Positions 22,186 to 31,696 are shown, counted from the stretch's first letter. The stretch: 34,247 nucleotides of DNA from an uncultured Ruminococcus sp. (GCA_946414115.1 CAMKNF010000002.1:1-34247), one strand, 5' to 3'. The notes: generated from the sequence alone by a model not told the origin. A program made the numbers and translations.

Positions 22186-23307
22186 ATGATAATTCATTTT
22201 TCAATTTTATTTGTAATAATGGTTGTTTCTCTTATCTGGGGACCGGGAATCAGAGAGAAAAAACTCAACAGCATTTATGCTGAAACGGGAGAAGAAACAT
22301 TTAAAAGTTCAATTTGGCCGTGGTTGATTATTTTTGGTTATATTGCTTTTTTGGCGGCTATGCGAACTAATATGAACGATACCTCGGTTTACAGAGCATC
22401 TTTTGATAATCTTGAAGGAACATGGGAAGAAGCTATTGGTATTTGGCAAGGAGACGGAAAAGACAAGGGCTTTACTTTTCTTGCAAGTCTTTTTAAATTA
22501 TATGTATCTGACGATTACCATATGTGGTTTCTGTTTTTTGCGGCAATTGAGGCAATTGCTTTGATTTACATTTTGCGCCGTGAAGCTGTAAGTCTATGGG
22601 ACGCTTGTTTTTTCTTCTTTGCAAGCACACTTTACTATAATAATTTCTCGATGATGAGACAGTGGTTTGCGGTAGTTATTCTTTTTGTTGCTTCTAAATT
22701 TATTGCCGATAAAAAACCAATACCGTATTTTATTATTTGCATACTGTTGGCACAAATTCATACATCTGCACTTTTGTTTATAATAGTCTATTTTCTTGTT
22801 CAGGGAGAAGCGTGGAATAAAAAACAGAATATAATGATAGGCATATTTGCATTGCTTATGTTATTTTTGCAACCTTTATTATCAAGTATGAGCAGTATGC
22901 TTGAGGATACAACGTATGATTATGTTGTTAATACAATGCAATCTAATAGCGGTTCATCTGTAATACGTATTTTTATTTCGGCCGTTCCGGTTGTTCTGGC
23001 ATTTATTAACCGTAAAAAGGTTAAAGGCAAAATGATTAATGTCTGCGTAAATATGTCGTTGTTGAACCTTATGCTTAATGTTTTGGCAACCTTTACGAGT
23101 GGATTGTATATAATTCGCCTTGCCACATATACACAAATGTTTAATATAATTTTATATCCATATTTGCTTAATATTACTTTGAAAGAAGAGGAAAAAAGGT
23201 TTATAAAGCCTGTGTTTTACGTGCTGTATTTTGCATTCTATATTTATCAGATGAATCATCAGGGCGCATTCGGTTATTCAAGCGATGTTTTAGGAACATT
23301 TACATAA
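22186..23307 (+). CDS. EpsG-family membrane protein, candidate polysaccharide polymerase (Wzy)
   Basis: A 373-residue protein with about 10 membrane segments and a short start (IIHFSILFVIMVVSLIWG). Family marks are the AMRTNMNDTSVYRASF region (about 60-75, the usual R-x(5-7)-D-x2-Y after the second helix), KGFTFLASLFK (about 97-107) and SMMRQWFAVVILF (about 160-172). EpsG proteins fill the polymerase position in Gram-positive exopolysaccharide clusters, and no other Wzy candidate is in the window. The ribosome binding site is weak (AAGG about 11 bases before the ATG), which suits a membrane protein made in low amounts. Confidence 0.85.
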   Translation: MIIHFSILFVIMVVSLIWGPGIREKKLNSIYAETGEETFKSSIWPWLIIFGYIAFLAAMRTNMNDTSVYRASFDNLEGTWEEAIGIWQGDGKDKGFTFLASLFKLYVSDDYHMWFLFFAAIEAIALIYILRREAVSLWDACFFFFASTLYYNNFSMMRQWFAVVILFVASKFIADKKPIPYFIICILLAQIHTSALLFIIVYFLVQGEAWNKKQNIMIGIFALLMLFLQPLLSSMSSMLEDTTYDYVVNTMQSNSGSSVIRIFISAVPVVLAFINRKKVKGKMINVCVNMSLLNLMLNVLATFTSGLYIIRLATYTQMFNIILYPYLLNITLKEEEKRFIKPVFYVLYFAFYIYQMNHQGAFGYSSDVLGTFT

Positions 23308-23337
23308 TTTATAATGTACATAGGGGAATGGGAAATA

Positions 23338-24459
23338 ATGGATAAGCCAATCAGAATTCTGAATTTATTTACGATTATGAACCGTGGCGGTGCGGAAACT
23401 ATGGTCATGAATTACTTTAGAAATATTGACCGTACAAAGGTTCAGTTTGATTTTATGGTTCACAGGCAAGAGCGAGGTGCCTATGACGATGAGATAGAAG
23501 CCTTGGGCGGAAAGATCTATCGTATGCCAAGCATCAGACCGTGGTCTGCGAATAGCTACCGTAAAGTAATAAGAGAATTTTATGTAACGCATTCCGAATA
23601 CAAAATTATTCATTCGCATATGTCGGAGCTTGGTTATTATGATTTTTTGGAAGCGGAAAAAGCAAAAATTCCGGTTAGAATTTGTCATGCCCATAACCGC
23701 CCGTATGGTGTGGATTTAAAATCTCCTGTCCGCTGGTACTATAAAACAAAGATGATGCCTCATATTACACATATGTTTATGTGTGGGGAGGAGTCAGGCG
23801 AGTGGCTTTTCGGCAAAAAAAATAAAGACAGATTCATTCAGCTGAACAATGCTATCGATGCCGAAAAGTACATTTATAATTCAGATAAACGAAACCAAGT
23901 TAGGAAATCATTGAGATTATCGGAAAATCAGATTGTAATCGGTCATGTCGGACGTTTTAATTTGCAGAAAAATCATAAGTTTATTATTGATGTTTTTGAA
24001 GAAGTACATAAGCGTAATGCAGATGCAGTTTTATTCCTTGTAGGAGATGATTCGAGTCCCTTGGGACAGGAAATACACGAAAAGGTCAATAATCTGGGAT
24101 TGAGCGATGGTGTTATTTTTACCGGAGTCAGATCTGATGTTGCAGATTTAATGCAGGCGATGGATGTTTTTCTCTTTCCGTCTTTGTTTGAAGGTTTGTC
24201 CGTTGCAAGCATTGAGGCGCAGTCTTCCGGACTTCCGTTAATAATTTCTGATAAGGTTCCGATTGAGTGTAAAAAAACAGATTTAGTAGAAGTAATGCCT
24301 CTTTCGGCGCCGGCATCTCTATGGGCTGAAAAGGTGTTGGATTCTTTGAATAAAAAGCGAATAAATACTTTTGAGCAAATCAAAGACGCAGGCTTTGACA
24401 TTAAAGAAAACGCAAAATGGCTTCAGGATTTTTATATCAATTCGGCAAAAGGAGAATAA
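23338..24459 (+). CDS. GT4-family glycosyltransferase (EpsF-like)
   Basis: A 373-residue GT-B enzyme. It starts MDKPIRILNLFTIMNRGGAET, the glycine-rich acceptor-domain loop typical of EpsF-type transferases. The donor domain has GHVGRFNLQKNH (about 203-214) and FPSLFEGLSVASIEAQ with the E-x7-E pair. I place the start at ATG 23338, with AGGGGA 10 bases upstream, and not at the in-frame ATG at 23314, which has no ribosome binding site. It lies 30 bases after the EpsG gene. Its stop is followed by the next ATG after one base. Confidence 0.87.
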   Translation: MDKPIRILNLFTIMNRGGAETMVMNYFRNIDRTKVQFDFMVHRQERGAYDDEIEALGGKIYRMPSIRPWSANSYRKVIREFYVTHSEYKIIHSHMSELGYYDFLEAEKAKIPVRICHAHNRPYGVDLKSPVRWYYKTKMMPHITHMFMCGEESGEWLFGKKNKDRFIQLNNAIDAEKYIYNSDKRNQVRKSLRLSENQIVIGHVGRFNLQKNHKFIIDVFEEVHKRNADAVLFLVGDDSSPLGQEIHEKVNNLGLSDGVIFTGVRSDVADLMQAMDVFLFPSLFEGLSVASIEAQSSGLPLIISDKVPIECKKTDLVEVMPLSAPASLWAEKVLDSLNKKRINTFEQIKDAGFDIKENAKWLQDFYINSAKGE

Positions 24460-24460
24460 A

Positions 24461-25351
24461 ATGGCTTTATTAACCATATTTACACCTGCCTATAACAGGG
24501 TCGGCACATTAGTAAGAACCTATGAATCGTTATTAAAACAAGATTGTAAGGATTTTGTCTGGTTGATTGTTGATGATGGCTCTACAGATAATACTTCTCA
24601 ACTGGTTAGGGAATGGCAAAGCAACGATAATGGGTTTGAAATACGATATATTTATAAGGAAAACGGCGGTATGCATACGGCACATAATACTGCCTATGAA
24701 AATATTGATACCGAATTGAATGTTTGTATTGATTCCGATGATGAATTAGCTGATGGAGCGGTAAGCTGTATTCAAAAATTATGGTCAGATGTTGACCGTC
24801 AAAAATATGCAGGTATTATCGGTCTGGACGCAGATATGAATTCAGGAAAAGTTATAGGTACCGATTTCCCGGATAATATTAAAGAAACAACTCTTTGCGC
24901 ATTTTATGACGCAGGAGGGGTTGGCGATAAAAAACTGGTTTATCGCACCGATATTATGAAAGCCCTTCCGCCTTATCCTGTTTTCGGTAATGAAAAATAT
25001 GTTTCTTTAGGCTGGAAATATCAGCTGTGTGATCAAAAGTATAAGCTGGTTACAACAAATACTATTCTTTGCAATGTTGAATATCAGGCGGATGGTTCCT
25101 CTATGAATATGCTTAGGCAGTACAGACGAAATCCTAATGGGTTTGCATTTATTCGCAAAGAAAATTTGAAGTATATAAAGTCTAAGAAAAGAAATTTTAT
25201 TGACTGTATTCACTATGTATCCAGTAGTATTTTTGCAAAGAACAGGCATTTTATTGGTGAATCTCCAAAAAAGGTAATGACCGTTTTAGCTATTCCTTTT
25301 GGTGTTGCACTGAATATATACATAAGAATAAAAACAAGAAAAAGCAAATAG
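24461..25351 (+). CDS. GT2-family glycosyltransferase
   Basis: A 296-residue GT-A enzyme. It starts MALLTIFTPAYNRVGTLVRT, VDDGSTDNTS follows at 37-46, and the DxD is Asp91-Ser-Asp93 in CIDSDDE. The Gly/His-rich KENGGMHTAHN (about 66-76) is characteristic of this subgroup. It diverges from the other GT2 proteins here, which share the NQTYENIE-type segment. The true ATG is 24461 (AAGGAG at 24449-24454); longer in-frame readings overlap the previous gene. The C-terminal about 40 residues are hydrophobic and basic (VMTVLAIPFGVALNIYIRIK), perhaps a membrane contact. Confidence 0.87.
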   Translation: MALLTIFTPAYNRVGTLVRTYESLLKQDCKDFVWLIVDDGSTDNTSQLVREWQSNDNGFEIRYIYKENGGMHTAHNTAYENIDTELNVCIDSDDELADGAVSCIQKLWSDVDRQKYAGIIGLDADMNSGKVIGTDFPDNIKETTLCAFYDAGGVGDKKLVYRTDIMKALPPYPVFGNEKYVSLGWKYQLCDQKYKLVTTNTILCNVEYQADGSSMNMLRQYRRNPNGFAFIRKENLKYIKSKKRNFIDCIHYVSSSIFAKNRHFIGESPKKVMTVLAIPFGVALNIYIRIKTRKSK

Positions 25352-25384
25352 AATTATTAATTGGTCAAGAGGGAAGTGAAGTAG

Positions 25385-26401
25385 ATGGATACCAATATAT
25401 TAACGGAACAACCGCTTGTCGGAATAATTGTTCCGATATATAACACAGAAAAATATGTTGAAAGATGTCTTAAATCAATTCTGAACAATACATATTCAAA
25501 TATAAAGGTATTTTGTATTGATGACGGAAGTAAAGATGAAAGTCCGGCAATAGTTGAGAAAATTGCAAAGAATGACAACAGAGTTATCCTTATTCGGCAA
25601 GAGAACAGCGGGGTGTCTGTTGCAAGAAACAGAGGCATTGAGGCTGCGTTTGAAGAAAATTGCGAGGTTATAGGATTTGTGGATTCGGACGACTGGGTTC
25701 ATCCGCAATATATCGAAATCTTGCTTTCGGGGATAATGGATGGAAATGATATTTCCATATGTAATTATGAAAGAACAACGACATTCAGTAATGAATATAG
25801 CATTGTGAATAACATTGATAGAATTGAATATGATTTGGACTGTATTAAGAAGAATACCGTAGCCAGAGATCTTATTTGTGTACGTTTATATAGAAGTGCT
25901 GTAATAAATAAAAACAGATTTGTTAAAGACATAAAAATAAAAGAAGATATTTTATTTAATATTATGATAATTGCAGCGAATAGTAATTTAAAGGAATGTT
26001 GGATAGATCAGAAATTGTATTTTTATTTTGACAGAGATAATTCAACAGTGCATAATTTTGAAGGAAAGGATTTACTGCCCTATTCAAGAGAATGTATTGC
26101 TCTGCTAAGCAGTTGTAATGATGAAAATAAAAAATCATTTCTGACAAATACTATTTTTAATAATACTTTTAGTGCAAGATATTTGTCTAAATTTGCTTCT
26201 GATTTTACGGCAACTGACAGGATTTGCAAAGATTTATTGAAAGAAACATGGAAGATAGTTAATAAAGACAATATAATACTAAAAAGGAAATTTCTATTAA
26301 AAACATTTTCTGCCTTCCCTTCGCTTTATCGTTTATTCAGAATTGCTACAGACAGAACAATGCTGGATTGGGAAAAAGCTCAGAAGAAAAAGAACAAATA
26401 A
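25385..26401 (+). CDS. GT2-family glycosyltransferase
   Basis: A 338-residue GT-A enzyme: VGIIVPIYNTEKYVERCL (12-29), CIDDGSKDES, and DxD Asp100-Ser-Asp102 in FVDSDDW. KIKEDILFN (about 180-188) aligns with the acidic acceptor motif of the cluster's other GT2 enzymes. It is one of the most AT-rich genes of the operon. GAGGGAAG upstream of 25385 supports the ATG. Sugar donor unknown. The last 30 residues are strongly basic (KAQKKKNK), likely near the membrane surface. Confidence 0.87.
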   Translation: MDTNILTEQPLVGIIVPIYNTEKYVERCLKSILNNTYSNIKVFCIDDGSKDESPAIVEKIAKNDNRVILIRQENSGVSVARNRGIEAAFEENCEVIGFVDSDDWVHPQYIEILLSGIMDGNDISICNYERTTTFSNEYSIVNNIDRIEYDLDCIKKNTVARDLICVRLYRSAVINKNRFVKDIKIKEDILFNIMIIAANSNLKECWIDQKLYFYFDRDNSTVHNFEGKDLLPYSRECIALLSSCNDENKKSFLTNTIFNNTFSARYLSKFASDFTATDRICKDLLKETWKIVNKDNIILKRKFLLKTFSAFPSLYRLFRIATDRTMLDWEKAQKKKNK

Positions 26402-26441
26402 TCATGTCTCTGTAACAAATTCATTACTCGAGGTGAAATAA

Positions 26442-27140
26442 ATGATACCTAAAAAAATTCATTACTGTTGGTTTGGCAGAGGTGAAAAGCCAAAGCTTGC
26501 TAAAAAGTGCATAGCAAGCTGGAAAAAATATATGTCGGACTATGAAATTATTGAGTGGAACGAAGATAATTTTGACATAGATATGAATGCATACACCAAA
26601 ATGTGCTACGACCAAAAAAAATATGCTTTTTTAACCGATTATGTACGATTAATTGTTGTGCAAAAGTACGGCGGTATTTATTTTGACACCGATGTAGAGG
26701 TAGTTCGTAACTTCGATGATTTGCTTGATAACATCGCTTTTTTTGGCTTTGAAACAAATGAGTATGTTAATACCGGTCTTGGATTTGGTGCAGAAAAGGA
26801 AAATGAAATTGTTAAGCAGATGATTCGAGAATATGACCGATTATTGGACGAAAAAAACGGAATGATTGGTTGTCCTATTTTGAACACCGAAGCACTATTG
26901 AAATTCGGTTTGGTTCAAAACGGAGAGAAACAAAGGATTGACAAGGCTGTAGTTTATCCAAAGGAGTATTTTAATCCAAGGGACAGTGCTACCGGTGATT
27001 TGAAAAGAACAGACAATACATATTCAATTCATTGGTACTCAATGTCTTGGTTACCGAAAAGATTAAGAATAAGAAGTAAAATTACACAGAAATTTCATCG
27101 AATTTTCGGTGAGAAATGTTTTGCGTGGTTGAAACGGTGA
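26442..27140 (+). CDS. GT32-family (Och1-like) glycosyltransferase
   Basis: A 232-residue capsular-polysaccharide transferase. It starts IPKKIHYCWFGRGEKP, typical of the family, with YAFLTDYVRL (61-70) and the metal- and sugar-nucleotide-binding Asp82-Thr-Asp84 in GGIYFDTDVEV. The His/Trp-rich end YSIHWYSMSW (about 198-207) is also conserved in relatives. Members use galactose, mannose or related donors; the sugar here cannot be told. GAGGTG lies about 8 bases before the ATG. Confidence 0.88.
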   Translation: MIPKKIHYCWFGRGEKPKLAKKCIASWKKYMSDYEIIEWNEDNFDIDMNAYTKMCYDQKKYAFLTDYVRLIVVQKYGGIYFDTDVEVVRNFDDLLDNIAFFGFETNEYVNTGLGFGAEKENEIVKQMIREYDRLLDEKNGMIGCPILNTEALLKFGLVQNGEKQRIDKAVVYPKEYFNPRDSATGDLKRTDNTYSIHWYSMSWLPKRLRIRSKITQKFHRIFGEKCFAWLKR

Positions 27141-27239
27141 TAGAATGGAATTAAGTATAAACGAAAATATGATGGATTAATAAAGACTGTTTTATATAGC
27201 GCATTAAGTAGATTAGATAATTTAAAAAGGTGGAAAAAA

Positions 27240-27776
27240 GTGAAACCGTATTTGTTGGTTTTTTATAATAAAATTCGAATATTTTTTAAACATTTAAAGT
27301 GTAAAGGCTTGAAATCAAACGGCTTATTAATGATGAGCAGAAACACAAAAATTTGTGTTACAAAGCATAGTCAAGTAATTTTTGGTGATAGATTTATTAA
27401 TGACGGACGATTAGTTATCATCGTTGAAAACGGAAAATTAACTATTGGTAATAATGTTTATTTTAATGAAGACGCAATGATAAGCTGCAAATCATCAATA
27501 GAAATCGGCAATGGATGTAAGTTCGGCCCAAACATCAAAATTTTTGATAACAATCATAAATTTAATGCAGAAAACGGAGTGAGTTCGGAATTTAAAGCAT
27601 CACCGATTTCAATTGGCAAAAATTGTTGGATAGGTTCTAATGCTGTAATTTTAAAGGGAACGACAATAGGTGATAATTGCGTTATTGGTGCCGGGTGTGT
27701 TGTAAGCGGAAATATTCCTGAACGTTCTATAGTAACGCAAAACAGGACACTGAAAATTGAACCTATAAGAGAATAA
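27240..27776 (+). CDS. Hexapeptide-repeat acyltransferase
   Basis: A 178-residue acetyltransferase of the left-handed beta-helix type, probably O-acetylating a sugar of the repeat unit. Hexapeptide turns run from about residue 45 (VIFGDRFIN) to 160, including IEIGNGCKFGPN, the catalytic-His region FDNNHKF (about 102-108), IGKNCWIGSNAVILKG and IGDNCVIGAGCVV. I annotate the GTG at 27240, which has AAGGTGG 6 bases upstream. However, the same frame is open back to a TAG at 27141, and its translation (SRLDNLKRWKK just before the GTG) looks protein-like, so the gene may have lost its original start. Confidence 0.83.
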   Translation: MKPYLLVFYNKIRIFFKHLKCKGLKSNGLLMMSRNTKICVTKHSQVIFGDRFINDGRLVIIVENGKLTIGNNVYFNEDAMISCKSSIEIGNGCKFGPNIKIFDNNHKFNAENGVSSEFKASPISIGKNCWIGSNAVILKGTTIGDNCVIGAGCVVSGNIPERSIVTQNRTLKIEPIRE

Positions 27777-27841
27777 TTTTGTAAAATTTTATAAGTAAAC
27801 AAATTTTCGATAATTGTAAAAAATTTTAAGGATTGATTGTT

Positions 27842-29041
27842 ATTAAAAAGATTTTTATTATGGCTCATTCTTTAGATATCGGAGGAGCTGAGTCTTCGCT
27901 GCTTGGTATTTTAGAAAATATTGATAAGAAAAATTACCAGGTTGATTTGTTTCTTCTCAGGCATACCGGCGAACTGATGCAATACCTTCCTAAAGAAATA
28001 AATCTTTTGCCGCCAAATAACAAATACTCTTCTTTGGGAATACCTATTACGGAGGTTTTGAAGAAGGGGCAATTATCAATTGCACTTGGACGTTATCAAG
28101 GTAAAAGAAAAGCTACAAAAAGAATAAAAGAACTTCACATACAATCGGACAATAATGTGGTTAACGAGTATAGCCATAAATATACGGTCAAATATTTACC
28201 TATGATGAGTGACAAAGTGTACGATTTAGCAATAAGTTTTATGTCACCTCATTACTTCGTAACTGAAAAAGTAAAGGCAAAGAAGAAGGTAGCTTGGATT
28301 CATACCGATTATTCTACATATAGCGTTGATGTTGATTCAGAAATGCAAATGTGGGATAAATATGACAACATAATTTCAATTTCTGATGATGTTTCAAAAA
28401 GTTTTATTAAAACTTTTCCATTGCTTAAGTCAAAAATTTGTTTAATTGAAAATATAATGCCAATGTCATATATGAAAGCGAAAATGAATGAGTTTTCTGT
28501 AGAAGATGAGATGCCAAATGGAGATTATACGAAAATTTTATCAATAGGAAGATTTAGCCCACAAAAAAACTTTACATCTGTTCCAAAAATCTGTAAAGCT
28601 ATATATGATATGGGACTTAATATTAAGTGGTACTTAATTGGTTATGGCGGAGAGGAAGAACTGATCAGAAAAAAAATTGATGATTATAATATGCAGGATA
28701 ACGTCATTATACTGGGAAAGAAAGACAACCCGTATCCTTATATTAAGGCTTGCGATATTTATGCACAGCCCAGCTTGTATGAAGGCAAATCTATTGCTGT
28801 TCGGGAAGCGCAGATTTTAGCAAAGCCGGTTGTAATCACTAATTACAGCACAGCTAACAGTCAGCTGGAAGATGGATTCGACGGTATTATTGTGCCAATG
28901 GATACTCAATTATGCGCAGAAGGTATTGCCGGATTAGTGAATGATAAAACACTACAAATTAAACTATCAAATAACACAAAAAGTAAGGACTATATTCTTA
29001 GCAATGAAATAAAAAAATTATATGACTTGATGGAGAATTAA
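27842..29041 (+). CDS. GT4-family glycosyltransferase with probable ATT start
   Basis: A GT-B enzyme of about 400 residues. The first beta strand and loop read KKIFIMAHSLDIGGAESSL, as at the start of many GT4 enzymes. The donor domain has LSIGRFSPQKNF and SLYEGKSIAVREAQ with E-x7-E. The codon in the usual Met position is ATT at 27842, with AAGGA at 27828-27832, 9 bases upstream. Alternatives are TTG 27833, directly against the AAGGA and so badly spaced, or ATG 27869-27871 or earlier internal ATGs such as MAHS at 27860, which would remove the first beta strand. The gene follows the acyltransferase by 65 bases, with no terminator. Confidence 0.82.
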   Translation: MKKIFIMAHSLDIGGAESSLLGILENIDKKNYQVDLFLLRHTGELMQYLPKEINLLPPNNKYSSLGIPITEVLKKGQLSIALGRYQGKRKATKRIKELHIQSDNNVVNEYSHKYTVKYLPMMSDKVYDLAISFMSPHYFVTEKVKAKKKVAWIHTDYSTYSVDVDSEMQMWDKYDNIISISDDVSKSFIKTFPLLKSKICLIENIMPMSYMKAKMNEFSVEDEMPNGDYTKILSIGRFSPQKNFTSVPKICKAIYDMGLNIKWYLIGYGGEEELIRKKIDDYNMQDNVIILGKKDNPYPYIKACDIYAQPSLYEGKSIAVREAQILAKPVVITNYSTANSQLEDGFDGIIVPMDTQLCAEGIAGLVNDKTLQIKLSNNTKSKDYILSNEIKKLYDLMEN

Positions 29042-29042
29042 T

Positions 29043-29591
29043 ATGATAAAATCTTTTATTAGGTCGATATTATATCGTTTCCGTGGCGAATATACGACTG
29101 AAAAGTTAATAAAAATGGGCATGAGAGTTGGACGAAACTTTTATCGCTTAAACGGTGTTATTTTGGATCCGGCGCATTGTTGGCTTATAGAAATAGGAAA
29201 CAATGTTACGCTTGCTCCACGGGTACATATACTGGCTCACGATGCAAGTACAGTTCACTATTTGGGTTATGCAAAAATAGGAAAAGTTACTATTGGAGAT
29301 AATGTGTTTGTCGGAGCGGAAAGTGTAATTTTACCAAATGTTACAATTGGCGACAACGTTGTTATCGGTGCTAACTCGACTGTTACAAAAGACCTTGAGG
29401 GTGGATTTGTATATGCTGGTTCCCCGGCAAAAAAAATATGCAGTATTGAGGAGTTTATAAATAAAAATAAGAATTTAATGGCAGAAGTTCCTTGTTACGG
29501 AGAAGAATTTACCGTCCGTAAAAATGTTTCTGACGAAAAGAAACAACAGATGATTAAGGAGTTAGAAGATTCAGCAGGATTTGTTGTTTAA
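29043..29591 (+). CDS. Hexapeptide-repeat acetyltransferase (Maa/WbbJ-like)
   Basis: A 182-residue O-acetyltransferase. A basic N-terminal helix precedes the beta-helix. LIEIGNNVTLAPRVHILAHD (59-78) contains the catalytic His, and VTIGDNVFVGAESVILPNV, TIGDNVVIGANSTV and YAGSPAKKI follow, the typical end of the acetyl-CoA site. A charged C-terminal tail of about 45 residues (KNVSDEKKQQMIKELED) adds a helix. It starts one base after the previous stop, with GGAG inside the end of that gene, so translation is coupled. It is the second acyltransferase of the cluster. Confidence 0.88.
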   Translation: MIKSFIRSILYRFRGEYTTEKLIKMGMRVGRNFYRLNGVILDPAHCWLIEIGNNVTLAPRVHILAHDASTVHYLGYAKIGKVTIGDNVFVGAESVILPNVTIGDNVVIGANSTVTKDLEGGFVYAGSPAKKICSIEEFINKNKNLMAEVPCYGEEFTVRKNVSDEKKQQMIKELEDSAGFVV

Positions 29592-29643
29592 ATTAAAATT
29601 TGCTTGAATCAGCGTAATAATATAACCTTTTGGAGATTGTGAA

Positions 29644-30681
29644 ATGAAACCGTTAGTTACAATTGCGATTGCTGCATATAATGTTGAAAATTTTCTGGAA
29701 AAGGGTATGGAATCTGTTTTTAATCAAACATATGAAAACATTGAGATATTGTTGGTTGATGATGGTTCTACAGATAATACCCCTCAAATGTGTGATGAAT
29801 TTGCAAAAAATGATAAACGAGTAAAAGTTTTTCATAAAGAAAACGGCGGCTTAGGAAGCGCCAGAAACGTTGGCATAGAAAATGCAAATGGTGAATTTTT
29901 GTATTTTTTTGATGTTGATGATACTATAGAACCGGAATTGATTTCAGAAAATGTCAGAATGGCACAGGAGAAGAAGGCTGATTTGATAATATTCGGTTAT
30001 TATGCAAGATTCAGTAATGAAACCTCGGAAGAATTAATTGCTCTGAAAGAGCAGGAAATACATTCAAATAATGACTTAAAAAAAGCTTATGCAGAAGAAC
30101 TGCTCCGGTTAAAGCACGGGAATGGCTTTGCATGGAATAAGTTTTACAGAATGTCGTTTATCAGAAAATACGGTTTTAGATTTGGCAACCAACGCATTCA
30201 GCAGGATGAACCGTTTAATATGCAGCTGTATTTAAAACTTGACAATGTTTATATTTGTCCAAAAGCATATTACCATTATGTATTGTATGTAAACGGAAAT
30301 GCGGGTTCCAGATATTTACCGGATAAAGCAGATATTATTACCGATGTGTATCATAAATTTATGGATTTTTATAATAAATGGAATCTGAATGACGAAAAGG
30401 TGTTGCTTTATATACAGCACAGGTATGTTAGCGGAATTTTTGGTGTAGCAGTTTCAAATTTTTATCATAAAGATTGTCCGTATACTAAAAAAGAAAGAAA
30501 GAAACACATTGCAGAAGTTATAAAGTCTGACGAATTAAAGAAGTGTATTTTAACGGCTAAAATTGGATATGGCAAAAATCCTGTGAATACATTGCAGGCA
30601 TGGGCATTTAACCATCAAAAGGTTAGACTGTTGATGATAGCAACACAACTGAAGCGCATACTAAAAAAGATAATTAAGTAG
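29644..30681 (+). CDS. GT2-family glycosyltransferase
   Basis: A 345-residue GT-A enzyme: LVTIAIAAYNVENFLEKG (4-21), LLVDDGSTDNTPQMCDEFAK, and DxD Asp90-Val-Asp92 in FFDVDDT, with Val between the aspartates where the others have Ser. GNGFAWNKFY (about 160-169) and QQDEPFNMQLY (about 186-196) are acceptor-side motifs. It is similar along its length to the next gene (shared CDEFAKN/S segment and motif spacing), so the two look like a tandem duplication that has diverged. TGGAG precedes the ATG. Confidence 0.87.
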   Translation: MKPLVTIAIAAYNVENFLEKGMESVFNQTYENIEILLVDDGSTDNTPQMCDEFAKNDKRVKVFHKENGGLGSARNVGIENANGEFLYFFDVDDTIEPELISENVRMAQEKKADLIIFGYYARFSNETSEELIALKEQEIHSNNDLKKAYAEELLRLKHGNGFAWNKFYRMSFIRKYGFRFGNQRIQQDEPFNMQLYLKLDNVYICPKAYYHYVLYVNGNAGSRYLPDKADIITDVYHKFMDFYNKWNLNDEKVLLYIQHRYVSGIFGVAVSNFYHKDCPYTKKERKKHIAEVIKSDELKKCILTAKIGYGKNPVNTLQAWAFNHQKVRLLMIATQLKRILKKIIK

Positions 30682-30694
30682 GTAGGAATTGCAA

Positions 30695-31678
30695 ATGGAG
30701 TACGATGTATCGGTAATAGTTCCTGTCTTTAAGGCAGAAAAATATTTGAATAAATGTGTTAATTCATTGCTTAGCCAGACTATTGAGTCTTTAGAAATAA
30801 TTTTAGTGGATGACGGCTCTCCGGATAACTGCGGAAAAATGTGTGACGAATTTGCGAAAAGCAATGGAAATGTAAAAGTTATTCATATTGATAACGGCGG
30901 ACCTTCGAGAGCGAGAAATATCGGTATTCAGAATGCCTCCGGTAAATACATAGGATTTGCAGATTCGGATGATTATATTGATGCCGATATGTTTTTTTTG
31001 CTGTTTTCGGAGGCGGAGAACAAAAGTGCGGATATTGTTATGTGTTCTTATGCTATAGATGACGGTAAGAATGTCAAGGAATTGAAAATGGCATACAGGA
31101 CTGAATATAACGGGAGAAATGAACTGATAAACGGTCTTGCTGCACTTTATTCAAAACGCTGTCACAACGGCTTATACAGTGTATGTAATAAGTTGTTTAA
31201 CAAGGAATTATTACTAAATAATAATATTCTGTTTGATGAGAGCTTAATCAGAGCTGAGGACGCCTGGTTTGTATTTGATTGCTTGAAAGCTGCAGAAAAA
31301 TTTATTTTTATAAATAAAGTGCTTTATTATTATCGTCAGGTAGCTTCAAGTACTATGCATACAATACAGGATGACAGATATGAGAGAAGCAAAGCTTTTC
31401 GAAAAAAGCTTGAGCTGGAGGACAAAAACCTCGGCATTTCAATAGATTATAATGAGTTTTATTATGAGTTTTTATACGAAAGTTTTGTTTATTGTCGGGC
31501 GATGCTTCAGCAGAATAAAAAAGAAGCCGTAAAGAAAGTACTGAAAGATAAGTTTTTTTACAATGCCTGTCGATATGGAAAAAAACTGCCAAAGCATTTG
31601 AAAATAATGTGCTTACTGGAAAGGTGCAGATTACAAGGCACTTTGACGAGAATATTATCCCGTTGGGGTAAAGCTTAG
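30695..31678 (+). CDS. GT2-family glycosyltransferase, paralogue of the preceding gene
   Basis: A 327-residue GT-A enzyme starting MEYDVSVIVPVFKAEKYL. LVDDGSPDNCGKMCDEFAK (38-56) and DxD Asp90-Ser-Asp92 in FADSDDY follow, then VCNKLFNKELL (about 165-175) and IRAEDAWFVFD (about 188-198). I choose ATG 30695, 7 bases after AGGA at 30684-30687. It ends in a basic helix (RLQGTLTRILSRWGK). Donor unknown. Confidence 0.87.
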   Translation: MEYDVSVIVPVFKAEKYLNKCVNSLLSQTIESLEIILVDDGSPDNCGKMCDEFAKSNGNVKVIHIDNGGPSRARNIGIQNASGKYIGFADSDDYIDADMFFLLFSEAENKSADIVMCSYAIDDGKNVKELKMAYRTEYNGRNELINGLAALYSKRCHNGLYSVCNKLFNKELLLNNNILFDESLIRAEDAWFVFDCLKAAEKFIFINKVLYYYRQVASSTMHTIQDDRYERSKAFRKKLELEDKNLGISIDYNEFYYEFLYESFVYCRAMLQQNKKEAVKKVLKDKFFYNACRYGKKLPKHLKIMCLLERCRLQGTLTRILSRWGKA

Positions 31679-31696
31679 ATTTTGGGTGAAAACAGT

